Shown: positions 1 to 6,183 of the stretch, one piece after another
How positions within the stretch are numbered: the first letter of the stretch is position 1
Layout: each line of letters opens with the position of its first letter
Source: an uncultured Alphaproteobacteria bacterium
GTDB lineage: Bacteria; Pseudomonadota; Alphaproteobacteria; RUG11792
Length of the DNA: 6,229 nt
Direction of reading: 5' to 3'
Assembly (NCBI GenBank): GCA_910588255.1
Contig: CAJUOM010000035.1
Location: 1-6,229, forward strand
Made by a program: the position numbers and the translations under genes
Notes under the pieces: generated by a model
What the model saw: only the letters and a program-made list of their open reading frames with translations
The model's database searches: none
What the model was told of the DNA's origin: nothing

Positions 1-214
1 CTATTGAATTTCATTATTATTAACCATAATCTCGAAAAAGATAATGGTCAAGAGCTAAAAATTATAATATACATTTATTGTTTTATGATTAATACATAAT
101 AACTTACTTATAGATGTTGCAGATAAATCTTCTGTAACGCATTACATAAGTTTTTTATTTTATATTTACTTATTCTATTGTATTTCATATGGTTATATAA
201 ATACTATATGAGTA
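1..214. other. AT-rich non-coding stretch downstream of the large gene
   Basis: I see no supportable gene here. The sequence is very AT-rich and lies downstream of the TAA stop (215-217) of the minus-strand gene. A plus-strand frame is open from the window edge to a TAA at 97-99 (32 codons, no recognisable domain). It could be the tail of a plus-strand gene entering from the left, or chance. A hairpin follows it at about 101-152. No strong GC-rich intrinsic terminator serving the minus-strand gene was found; 24-48 has only an imperfect short dyad without a T tail. Confidence 0.5.
101..156 (+). terminator. Weak possible terminator hairpin
   Basis: An inner stem pairs 116-123 with 131-138 (GTTGCAGA with TCTGTAAC, eight pairs including one G-U) around a 7-base loop. 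An outer stem pairs 101-106 with 147-152 (AACTTA with TAAGTT). A T-run begins at 151 on the plus strand. The stems are AT-rich and separated by unpaired bases, so this is a poor intrinsic terminator. If real, it would serve plus-strand transcription ending at the stop at 97-99 and would separate it from the convergent large gene. Confidence 0.2.
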
Positions 215-2890
215 TTAATCAATATTCTCATGGATTTCTATTATGTTACCGTTATTCTGGCATCTTATTGTCCACTGCCCAGCCGAGCAGGAAAATTTAT
301 TGTTGTGCAGTCTGTTTTCGCCTGATTCATATTTGAAGAGATCAGAAATTATCTGAATTTGTGGATTGTCCCCCATTGAAGCCACGAACCAGATCTCATA
401 TTTGTCAGGATTTTTTTCCGCTACGTCAAGTTCGTTATTGGACATGATGAAAACAATTTCACTGCCTGTAGAGGATTTGACTTCAGCGAATTTTTCATTA
501 CCCTTGTCATCAATATATTTTAGGTCATAACCAGCACCGGCTTCACCGTCCGGATTAATATTCCACTTTTTAGCATTTTCCGAAACCCATTCAACATTTT
601 TGTATAACTTGGGATTCTTCAACATTATTTCGTAAACAATTCTCTCTGCTTTGGCACCTCTTTCCTCCTGATTGCTCTTTTTCGTGAACCCTGTTGAATT
701 ATGCCCATGTTGTGTGGATTTTGATTGACAGATCTCGATAGGTACGCAGGGAGTAATTCTGGTAGTCTCTATTTGATTAATGTCGATGTCACTGATTGAG
801 TCACCGCAAGTTCTTTGACTATCATTTTCACGTTTCTTTTGTTGATAGATTTTTTCCAGTTCAGACTCTTCACCAAAATAAAGCATACTGTCAAAGACGG
901 GATCGCCCAGAAGTTCATTAATTATGCTTTCATCTCTGGTCTTTTTAAATTTTTCAAGATTATCTTGCCAAAACTCGCCAGAGTCTTTAGTTATATCTAG
1001 CTCAAGATACTTGCCAAATTGTGCGGTAAATACTTCCTGACAGTCATAGCTGACATCATTTTTAATATCGAAAGCACTGATACCATATCTATTCAAAATT
1101 TCCTTGAACTTCTTCTTTTCTGCCATAGTTTTAGTTTTCATACTGGCGAACAGTCCGTTTTTATACGCTTTTTTATTCTCCGAGCATAGTTTTTCTAGCT
1201 GTTTCTCGTACCAAGGGGTTAAATCAAGATAGAAGCCGCTTTTATTATTGAAATCAGAAATATTAATTTTAAGGAATTTCAATAGTTCAATGAGATGCGG
1301 AGCATTGTTGATGGCAGATAAATCTGAGAAGCAAAGCTTATCAATCTGTACCTGTAATTGATCTCCACACTTTTCTCCGTTAAAATGAGTACAGGCTGCT
1401 ATAAATCTTTCTTTAATTGTAGCAGTCATTTGCAACAAATCACGAGGACGTTCAAGAGCCTCAAGGCTGCCGAAATCCTCAAGAATCAACTCGTTGCGTT
1501 GATCAGGTGTGCAGCCAAAGGCTGTGCGAACAAATGAATAAACCGAATCGTCCTGGCTGCCGCTTCGGCTGCGGAATATTTCAGCAATTGCCGAACAAAA
1601 TTTTATGTTTTGCTTTAACGCAGCCAAACAGTTACAGTTCTTTGGAGCACATAAGTATATTTTATCGTTAGCGATTAAAAAGGTATTTTCTTCAAGTTCA
1701 AAACATTCTTCGCCATACTTCACCAAAGCTTTTTTACAAATATCCACATCAATGTTTTTGAGTTTTGCAGCCAAATTCTCATAACTCTCTTGTTTGACTG
1801 CTCCCTCAGATTCCAGCTGCTTGAGACGTTTGCATAACGCATACGGAAGGAACTCTCTGAAATCAGCTTTAAACTCTGCGTTTGACGGATGAAGTTCTGG
1901 TATGCCTTCAATCTCGCCTTTCACAGAAAGAGGCAAAACCCCGAAATATTCCTTAATAAGTTCAGAATGTTGCCTGAAATGAATATCTATAAGTTTAAAT
2001 CTCTTTTGCAGAGCATTACTAATATTTTCCAGCAAATATCTAACGTCTCCTATTGGTTCGAACTGTCCTGTGCTTTTACAATATACCTTGCCTTCCTGAA
2101 GAAATTTTTTATAGGTGGGATTACTTTCATCCAGTTTTTTGGAAAGTCCCTTTTTATTGAGCAGATTGTTATAAATTGACCTGCTGATTTTGCCCTCTTT
2201 ATCTTTGTGAGGCAGCTCCAAAAGCAGAGTATAAAATGTTTTCGTATCCAGACTGGCATAATCAGGAGATGCCCCCAACTCTTCAAGTAATTCCTGCAAA
2301 AATCTAATAAAATGATTGTTGTTGCCTTTAGGCGCAGCAATAAAACCTTTCAAATCAGGGGTGACCAGCTTCGGGGCAAAACTTGTGCCAATTTTTTCAG
2401 AAAGCAGACACTGGTAAGGAGCGTAGCGCAATCCGTCAATTTCAATCCATTTACTGGTGGCAAAGACATAACGGATATATGAAGCTAGATATTGTCCCGG
2501 AATTATTCTGCTGCATTTTTGTTGTCTCCTATAGATATATCCTTTGCTTGTGCTGTTTTCATATTTACCTAATAAGGCATTTTTAAGATCGGAATCGCTA
2601 TCTATCCATTCAAAAATAGCTCTGGTAGGGGCTGTCTTTAGGATTACGTCAAGACCGTCTATGGTGCTAACTTCTACTGACAAGAAATTGGCATTTTCTA
2701 TTTCATCCTTTGTATTATATGTTTCTGGATATTCTACAGTATTTAAAGGAACCTCTATATTTTCAATGAGATATTTCTTATAATTTTCATTAGGTCTGAG
2801 ATCTATTTTCCGTTTTACTATTTGAGGAAAGTCTCTAATACCCAAAAGACGCAGAAAATTTTTAACTTCATTGAGATCTTTATTTTCCAA
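215..2890 (-). CDS. C-terminal half of sacsin/NO VEIN-like protein, with DUF3883 (NOV_C) nuclease-like domain
   Basis: The 891-codon open frame ends in a DUF3883/NOV_C-type domain (about residues 741-870). Seen there are ERGAKAER, GYDL (D789) and FAEVKSS (E803, K805), followed by a helix and YEIWFV (Y831). The D...ExK arrangement is that of PD-(D/E)xK-like folds, so a nuclease-like role is inferred. About 50 polar residues (692-741) form a linker before it. The preceding ~690 residues match the general pattern of bacterial sacsin/NOV-like proteins (for example LPHKDKEGKISRSIY near 227-240) without a nameable catalytic motif. The only start is a TTG at 2890-2888, with no Shine-Dalgarno before it, and the first internal Met is residue 488. 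It is therefore very unlikely to be an independent gene. It is the continuation, one base out of frame, of the ATPase half at 2818-4884. Stop is TAA. Confidence is high that the frame is real coding sequence and low that TTG is a real start. Confidence 0.85.
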   Translation of the reverse strand: MENKDLNEVKNFLRLLGIRDFPQIVKRKIDLRPNENYKKYLIENIEVPLNTVEYPETYNTKDEIENANFLSVEVSTIDGLDVILKTAPTRAIFEWIDSDSDLKNALLGKYENSTSKGYIYRRQQKCSRIIPGQYLASYIRYVFATSKWIEIDGLRYAPYQCLLSEKIGTSFAPKLVTPDLKGFIAAPKGNNNHFIRFLQELLEELGASPDYASLDTKTFYTLLLELPHKDKEGKISRSIYNNLLNKKGLSKKLDESNPTYKKFLQEGKVYCKSTGQFEPIGDVRYLLENISNALQKRFKLIDIHFRQHSELIKEYFGVLPLSVKGEIEGIPELHPSNAEFKADFREFLPYALCKRLKQLESEGAVKQESYENLAAKLKNIDVDICKKALVKYGEECFELEENTFLIANDKIYLCAPKNCNCLAALKQNIKFCSAIAEIFRSRSGSQDDSVYSFVRTAFGCTPDQRNELILEDFGSLEALERPRDLLQMTATIKERFIAACTHFNGEKCGDQLQVQIDKLCFSDLSAINNAPHLIELLKFLKINISDFNNKSGFYLDLTPWYEKQLEKLCSENKKAYKNGLFASMKTKTMAEKKKFKEILNRYGISAFDIKNDVSYDCQEVFTAQFGKYLELDITKDSGEFWQDNLEKFKKTRDESIINELLGDPVFDSMLYFGEESELEKIYQQKKRENDSQRTCGDSISDIDINQIETTRITPCVPIEICQSKSTQHGHNSTGFTKKSNQEERGAKAERIVYEIMLKNPKLYKNVEWVSENAKKWNINPDGEAGAGYDLKYIDDKGNEKFAEVKSSTGSEIVFIMSNNELDVAEKNPDKYEIWFVASMGDNPQIQIISDLFKYESGENRLHNNKFSCSAGQWTIRCQNNGNIIEIHENID

Positions 2891-4884
2891 AAAAGCTGGT
2901 TTGCCCGCAAATTTTCAGCCTGTCCTGGGTATAAGTTTTCAGTTATAGAGTTATCGTAATTGACACCTAGATATAGCGAGGAAGATTCCCTCATACTGTT
3001 TTTACGGTCTGGAAAAACTATAGAATCCAGCAAGGTTGTGCTATCATTTTGTAAATATCCCCGTTGATAGAGTTGCCATAACCAATATAGAAACTCTATT
3101 TGAAACTTATTTTTAGTGTTTTCTGAGGTATTTTGAAGAGCATTTTTTACAAAACGGATAATCTCGTTAAGTCGATATTGATGAATATTTTTTAAAGGTG
3201 ATAATTTTTCATAAAGAGTGTTTAAACTGGGGTTCTTTAACTCTGGTAAATTTTTAAAGGCATTAAGCAGATCCTTGTCCAAGAAAACCATGTTAGCGAA
3301 TTTTGGAAGAGCGGGAAATTCCATATTTTCTGGTGGAAAAAACAGTGTTGTGTCTGAAGCAACCGTGTTTCCGTTTTCATCCAGGGCAAAATGGGGAACA
3401 GGATCTTTAATTTTCTGACTAAATTTATTAATGAACATGAGACACAAAGCAGCTCTATCATCAAGGGACAAATCAGGCAGGACAAATTCGACAGCACTCA
3501 CAATATCTTTATATTCATATTCAAGACGGTTATTTGTTATTTCTGCAATTTCATGTATAAATTCACTGATTTTTGAATTTGAAGTATACTTAAGGAGATA
3601 TTCTGCGGGAGTGCCACGCAGGAATTTAGCAAATTTTTCTGTATAAAATTTCGGTTGATCCTCAAAGGAGATATATTTATTATTGACAGTGGGGAAAACT
3701 TTTTTCGCGGCAATTTTAGTGTAATAAGAATCCCTAAAAGAAAAACCATCCCACTCTAATGTTTGCTGAAAATCACCTATAGGTGACAGAAATTCCAAAG
3801 CCTTGTAAGAGGCTTCGCCAGAAACGCAAAGACTTTCTGCCAAATCAGCAATGAGATCGCAAAGAATATTCAAAATAAAGACGTTGTCATCGGATTCCAC
3901 CAAGGAGTTTCTATCTGCTGTCAAGTCAAGAGTTGCATGAACCAGAACATTTATAGGCATAGGAATTTTGGTGCGAAAATAGCAGTACAAGCGATTGTCT
4001 GACAAGGGATTGCAATCGTCTCTCCAAGCAGCTTTCACATCATACATCTTATTCTTATATTTATCTTGCCTCCCCACCACAGTCCATTTCTCACTCTCGA
4101 CTGGATTGTCGTTTTCTCTTGTTACAATCAGAACATTCTGTTTTTCATTGTTTTCTATATTTCCTGGAGTCTTTTCAAAAATTTTAGTATAGTCATTATT
4201 TTTAATGGTTAGTGTTTTTAGTTTGGGTAAAAACAGGATAGTTTCAGGTGTAATTTCTTTGAGCTGATTGCTGACCTTATCAGATATATTTTCTTTCAAG
4301 GAAATTTCGATAACTGTATCAAAAGAAGGCATAGCAGTGTTTTTTTCAATGAGTGCCGGCACTGCCAGGGTCGCAATATGAACGTCATTTTTCATACAAT
4401 ATTCTTTTACTGAATCATTGGTCTTTAATTCCTCCAAAAGTTTATTTGCCTTATCTTCGGAAAATTCTACAGCCAGATTGTCGCTGTAAATTCTGACTTT
4501 TTCCGCCCAGTTAAGGATTGAGCGAAAGCCTGTTCCCTTGTTGCCAATATAATTGTCTCTTTCAGATTTAGGACTGAGATTGGAGTAAATGAGAGATTTA
4601 AAACCTTCAAAGGTAAAAGGCTTGCCATTGTTGCAAACCTGAAGCAAGTTCCCCTTTATGGAAATTTCAATAGCAGCGTTTGAATTTTCTTCCAGTTCGT
4701 CCACGGCGTTTTGTAATAGTTCTAAAATTTCACGCCCCCGATAACCGGAAAGATTTTCTTTTTCCTTGCGAAAATCAGAAAGTATTCGCTCTGGTGCAGT
4801 GATATACACTTGTTTCATTTTCTCGACTTCTTTTATAATATCTTCTTTGGAAAGCGAAAATGGTTGAGAATAATTTTTTTGCAT
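2818..4884 (-). CDS. N-terminal half of sacsin/NO VEIN-like protein, GHKL (Bergerat-fold) ATPase
   Basis: The 688-codon frame begins with a GHKL ATP-binding domain of the sacsin/NOV/Hsp90-like type. The N-box is ELLQNAVDEL (residues 55-64; E55, N59, D62). The G1 box is CNNGKPF (84-90), with Asn where the classical box has Asp. The G2 glycine-rich box is IGNKGTGF (113-120; G114, G117, G119). A second conserved block, INVLVHATLDLTADRNSL (311-328), matches the sub-domain following the ATP lid in this family. An ATP-driven conformational switch is the known role of the fold; the substrate is unknown. The ATG at 4884 is preceded by AAGGAA nine bases upstream, which supports this start over Met23. 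The frame matches the family up to about residue 665. The last ~23 residues (from W666, ending at a TAG, 2818-2820) look like out-of-frame sequence. The other frame of the same DNA reads NKDLNEVKNFLRLLGI, a natural continuation. The gene is cytoplasmic, with no signal peptide or membrane segments seen. Confidence 0.9.
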   Translation of the reverse strand: MQKNYSQPFSLSKEDIIKEVEKMKQVYITAPERILSDFRKEKENLSGYRGREILELLQNAVDELEENSNAAIEISIKGNLLQVCNNGKPFTFEGFKSLIYSNLSPKSERDNYIGNKGTGFRSILNWAEKVRIYSDNLAVEFSEDKANKLLEELKTNDSVKEYCMKNDVHIATLAVPALIEKNTAMPSFDTVIEISLKENISDKVSNQLKEITPETILFLPKLKTLTIKNNDYTKIFEKTPGNIENNEKQNVLIVTRENDNPVESEKWTVVGRQDKYKNKMYDVKAAWRDDCNPLSDNRLYCYFRTKIPMPINVLVHATLDLTADRNSLVESDDNVFILNILCDLIADLAESLCVSGEASYKALEFLSPIGDFQQTLEWDGFSFRDSYYTKIAAKKVFPTVNNKYISFEDQPKFYTEKFAKFLRGTPAEYLLKYTSNSKISEFIHEIAEITNNRLEYEYKDIVSAVEFVLPDLSLDDRAALCLMFINKFSQKIKDPVPHFALDENGNTVASDTTLFFPPENMEFPALPKFANMVFLDKDLLNAFKNLPELKNPSLNTLYEKLSPLKNIHQYRLNEIIRFVKNALQNTSENTKNKFQIEFLYWLWQLYQRGYLQNDSTTLLDSIVFPDRKNSMRESSSLYLGVNYDNSITENLYPGQAENLRANQLFWKIKISMKLKIFCVFWVLETFLK
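2887..2896 (-). other. Frame break at T6 run between ATPase and DUF3883 halves
   Basis: The coding strand reads CAG CTT TTT TGG in the upstream frame, with six T at + positions 2889-2894. Backing up one base after the TTT codon (F665) gives TTG GAA AAT AAA, which enters the downstream frame and yields one 1556-residue protein (665 + 891). The tRNA-Phe in the P site could re-pair perfectly after a -1 slip. The site is not a canonical X XXY YYZ heptamer, however. The nearest Shine-Dalgarno-like stretch (AGGACAGG) lies about 24 bases upstream, too far for the usual stimulator, and I see only a weak AT stem downstream. A lost T or a homopolymer base-calling error is the simplest explanation; slippage remains possible. 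Confidence 0.75.
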
Positions 4885-4893
4885 AGAACCGAT

Positions 4894-4899
4894 TTCCTT
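4894..4899 (-). promoter_or_regulatory. Shine-Dalgarno of the ATPase gene
   Basis: On the minus strand AAGGAA lies nine bases before the ATG at 4884. This fixes the start of the ATPase gene. No comparable site precedes the internal Met23 codon or the TTG of the downstream half. Confidence 0.7.
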
Positions 4900-4923
4900 T
4901 TTTGTATTTACAGGCAGTTAAAA

Positions 4924-4952
4924 AGTATAGGGAATTTTATATTTATTGTCTA
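4924..4952 (-). promoter_or_regulatory. Sigma70-like promoter of the ATPase gene, abutting the IS
   Basis: On the minus strand a -35 box TAGACA (4952-4947) and a -10 box TATACT (4929-4924) are separated by exactly 17 bases. Each has one mismatch to consensus. Transcription would begin near 4917, leaving a ~33-base leader containing the Shine-Dalgarno. The first two bases of the -35 box (4951-4952) are the TA target site flanking the insertion sequence. The -35 sequence is therefore preserved, while everything upstream of it now comes from the element. Confidence 0.65.
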
Positions 4953-4972
4953 GAGCATTTCCGAAAATAATT
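4953..4972 (+). repeat. Left terminal inverted repeat (IRL)
   Basis: It begins GAGCATTTCCG. It matches the reverse complement of the right end at 18 of 20 positions, with differences at bases 12 and 16. The outer eleven bases are identical at both ends. Confidence 0.92.
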
Positions 4973-5061
4973 GCAAATAAATTTTATAATATATCATTGT
5001 TAGCTTTTAATCTTTTTTAATCTATGATAAGTTTAAGATAGAAATTTAGATGGGTATTATT

Positions 5062-5991
5062 ATGAAATTTACATCATCAAAAACTAGAAAAATAGCTATA
5101 ATTGCTGTTATCAATAAAAATCTGTCACCTGAAAAAGCTGCTGAAATTTTTAAAGTGAATCCTTCAACTATTTATAGGTAGGTTTCAAATTATAATAAAA
5201 CCGGAAGTTATGAAGCCAAACACTCTACGGGAAGACCTCCTAAATTTACACAGGAGCATAAAGAAAAATTGCGTGAACTTATTGAAGAAAACAATGATCG
5301 CATGTTGAAAGAGTATGTAGATCTCTTGGGAAATGTTGTGCAAAAAAGTGTTATAAGTGAAGAAATTATAAAAATGGGTTATTCTTATAAAAAAATTCTA
5401 AAGGCAGCAGAACAAAATCGTCTTGATGTTCTTAGAGCCAGGATAAATTGGCTTTTTAGGCAAGATTTTCTCCCAACAAATAAAATAGTCTGCCTTGATG
5501 AGTCTTCAGCAAAAACAAATATGACCCGCCGTTATGGACGTTCAATAACAAATCAAAGATGTTATGGACATGCCCCTGATGGCAAATAGAAAACAACAAC
5601 CATGCTTTCTGCTCTAAGAAGTAACGGTGAAACTCAATGCATTGTTTACGAAGGTGGCACAAGTAAAGCTATTTTTAAGGAATATATTGAAAAACAACTT
5701 TGTCCTTTTCTCAAAGCAGGTGATGTAGTGATTATGGACAATTTATCTGCACATAAAAGTTCAAAAATCATAAAATTAATTGAAACTCAAGGTTCACATG
5801 TTTTATATCTGCCTCCGTATAGCCCGGATTTAAATCCCATAGAAAAAATGTGGAGCAAAATAAAAGCATTTCTTCGTAAAGTTGAAGCAAGAACTACACA
5901 ACAGCTTGAAAAAGCAATCAAAATTGCCTTTGAGAAAATAACACCATTAGATGCTAAAAATTGCTTTACATCTTGTGGATATTATTCTTAA
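5062..5991 (+). pseudogene. IS630-family transposase interrupted by two amber codons
   Basis: One continuous frame of 309 codons plus stop, with no frameshift, encodes an IS630-type transposase. An N-terminal helix-turn-helix (about residues 10-45, with SPEKAAEIFKVNPSTIYR) is followed by a second winged-helix-like region, then the RNase H-fold catalytic domain. The triad is D146 (CLDESS), D226 (VIMDNLSAHKS) and E261 (SPDLNPIEKMW); the D-34-E spacing is diagnostic of the family. TAG codons occur at codon 40 (5179-5181) and codon 176 (5587-5589). Both fall where relatives normally have Trp (YR-W-V and GK-W-KTTT). Each is one G-to-A change from TGG. Standard translation gives a 39-residue stub, so the gene is probably dead. 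Open pieces run from a possible TTG at 5269 to 5589 and from ATG 5602 to the end. An in-frame ATG at 5050 is an alternative start; neither has a strong Shine-Dalgarno. The TAA stop overlaps the right inverted repeat. Confidence 0.9.
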
Positions 5992-6009
5992 TTTTTTCCG
6001 GAAATGCTC
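5990..6009 (-). repeat. Right terminal inverted repeat (IRR)
   Basis: Read on the minus strand it begins GAGCATTTCCGG and pairs with the left end (18 of 20). It contains the palindrome TTTCCGGAAA. Its inner two bases (5990-5991) are also the last two bases of the transposase stop codon, so coding sequence runs right into the repeat. Confidence 0.92.
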
Positions 6010-6010
6010 T

Positions 6011-6030
6011 AGGGGATACGATCCTTTTTT
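6011..6030. promoter_or_regulatory. Small dyad upstream of the original ATPase promoter
   Basis: GGAT (6014-6017) and ATCC (6021-6024) form an inverted repeat around a 3-base centre, followed by six T (6025-6030). In the reconstructed pre-insertion sequence this dyad lay directly upstream of the -35 box of the ATPase gene, so it could have been an operator half-site pair. Read on the plus strand with its T-run and two outer G-U pairs, it could instead be a weak terminator after the IS. The stem is short, and either reading is uncertain. Confidence 0.25.
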
Positions 6031-6067
6031 CGGTTTTGTCTATGCCCCTTTCATATCCCAATCTTTG

Positions 6068-6097
6068 CGAATGTAAACGAATGTTAACGAACGTTAA
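6068..6097. repeat. Three tandem 10-bp repeats
   Basis: CGAATGTAAA (6068-6077), CGAATGTTAA (6078-6087) and CGAACGTTAA (6088-6097) follow one another without gaps. Neighbouring units differ by one base. The 10-bp period is about one helical turn, so the units face the same side of the DNA. The array contains the palindromes GTTAAC and AACGTT. It lies between the tRNA-Ser terminator and the insertion sequence. Before the insertion it would have been about 56-86 bp upstream of the ATPase -35 box. A protein-binding array (regulator or recombinase) is possible; its function is unknown. Confidence 0.7.
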
Positions 6098-6136
6098 TGA
6101 AAAGATAACCACCTAAACACCGTGATTTTTCAACAT

Positions 6137-6169
6137 AAAAAAGCCCTATGCGAAAAACATAGGACTTTT
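6137..6169 (-). terminator. Intrinsic terminator of the tRNA-Ser gene
   Basis: AGCCCTATG (6142-6150) pairs with CATAGGACT (6158-6166), nine pairs with one wobble, around a 7-base loop. Flanking A and T runs extend the stem to about 13 pairs. Read on the minus strand the stem is followed by six T, the normal form of a Rho-independent terminator. It lies 15 bases past the tRNA 3' end. The plus-strand reading also ends in four T, so some activity in both directions is possible. Confidence 0.85.
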
Positions 6170-6183
6170 GCTAAAATATCTTC

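Larger units (their letters stand above)
4953..6009 (+). mobile_element. IS630-family insertion sequence, 1057 bp
   Basis: The element is bounded by 20-bp terminal inverted repeats (4953-4972 and 5990-6009) and flanked by TA at 4951-4952 and 6010-6011. This is the target duplication expected for the IS630/Tc1/mariner group. It contains one transposase frame on the plus strand covering most of its length, with a DD34E triad. The length and organisation fit the family. The transposase is interrupted by two amber codons, so this copy probably cannot move by itself, although the matching ends could be mobilised by a related transposase. It is inserted divergently to the ATPase gene, directly at that gene's promoter. 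Confidence 0.93.

Noticed and set aside
24..48. Hairpin CCATAATC/GATAATGG as terminator of the giant gene
   Set aside because: It has an internal mismatch, is AT-rich, has no T-run on the minus strand, and lies about 170 bases past the stop codon.
1889..2179. Plus-strand open frames inside the giant gene (such as 815-1000, 1889-2179, 2383-2586, 2544-2783)
   Set aside because: They lie opposite strong minus-strand coding sequence, have no recognisable domains or ribosome-binding sites, and read as Phe/Ile/Leu-rich antisense of the real frame.
2887..2896. Canonical programmed -1 frameshift signal
   Set aside because: In the reading frame used, the T-run does not form an X XXY YYZ heptamer. 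The upstream purine-rich element is too far away and there is no strong downstream hairpin. I therefore keep it as an unexplained frame break rather than a called recoding site.
3218..3749. Additional open frames on both strands within the ATPase half
   Set aside because: They are short shadows of the 2818-4884 coding frame, without homology-like patterns or start signals.
4971..4990. Transposase promoter with TTGCAA and TATAAT
   Set aside because: The -10-like TATAAT (4985-4990) is perfect, but the only -35-like hexamer is eight bases away, far short of the usual 16-18, and TATAAT is common by chance in such AT-rich sequence.
5456..5662. Minus-strand open frame inside the transposase
   Set aside because: It is antisense to the catalytic domain of the transposase and spans the second amber codon; nothing supports it as a gene.
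6068..6097. CRISPR array or plasmid iteron origin
   Set aside because: The units are only 10 bp with no spacers, there are just three, and no replication initiator or cas gene is present.
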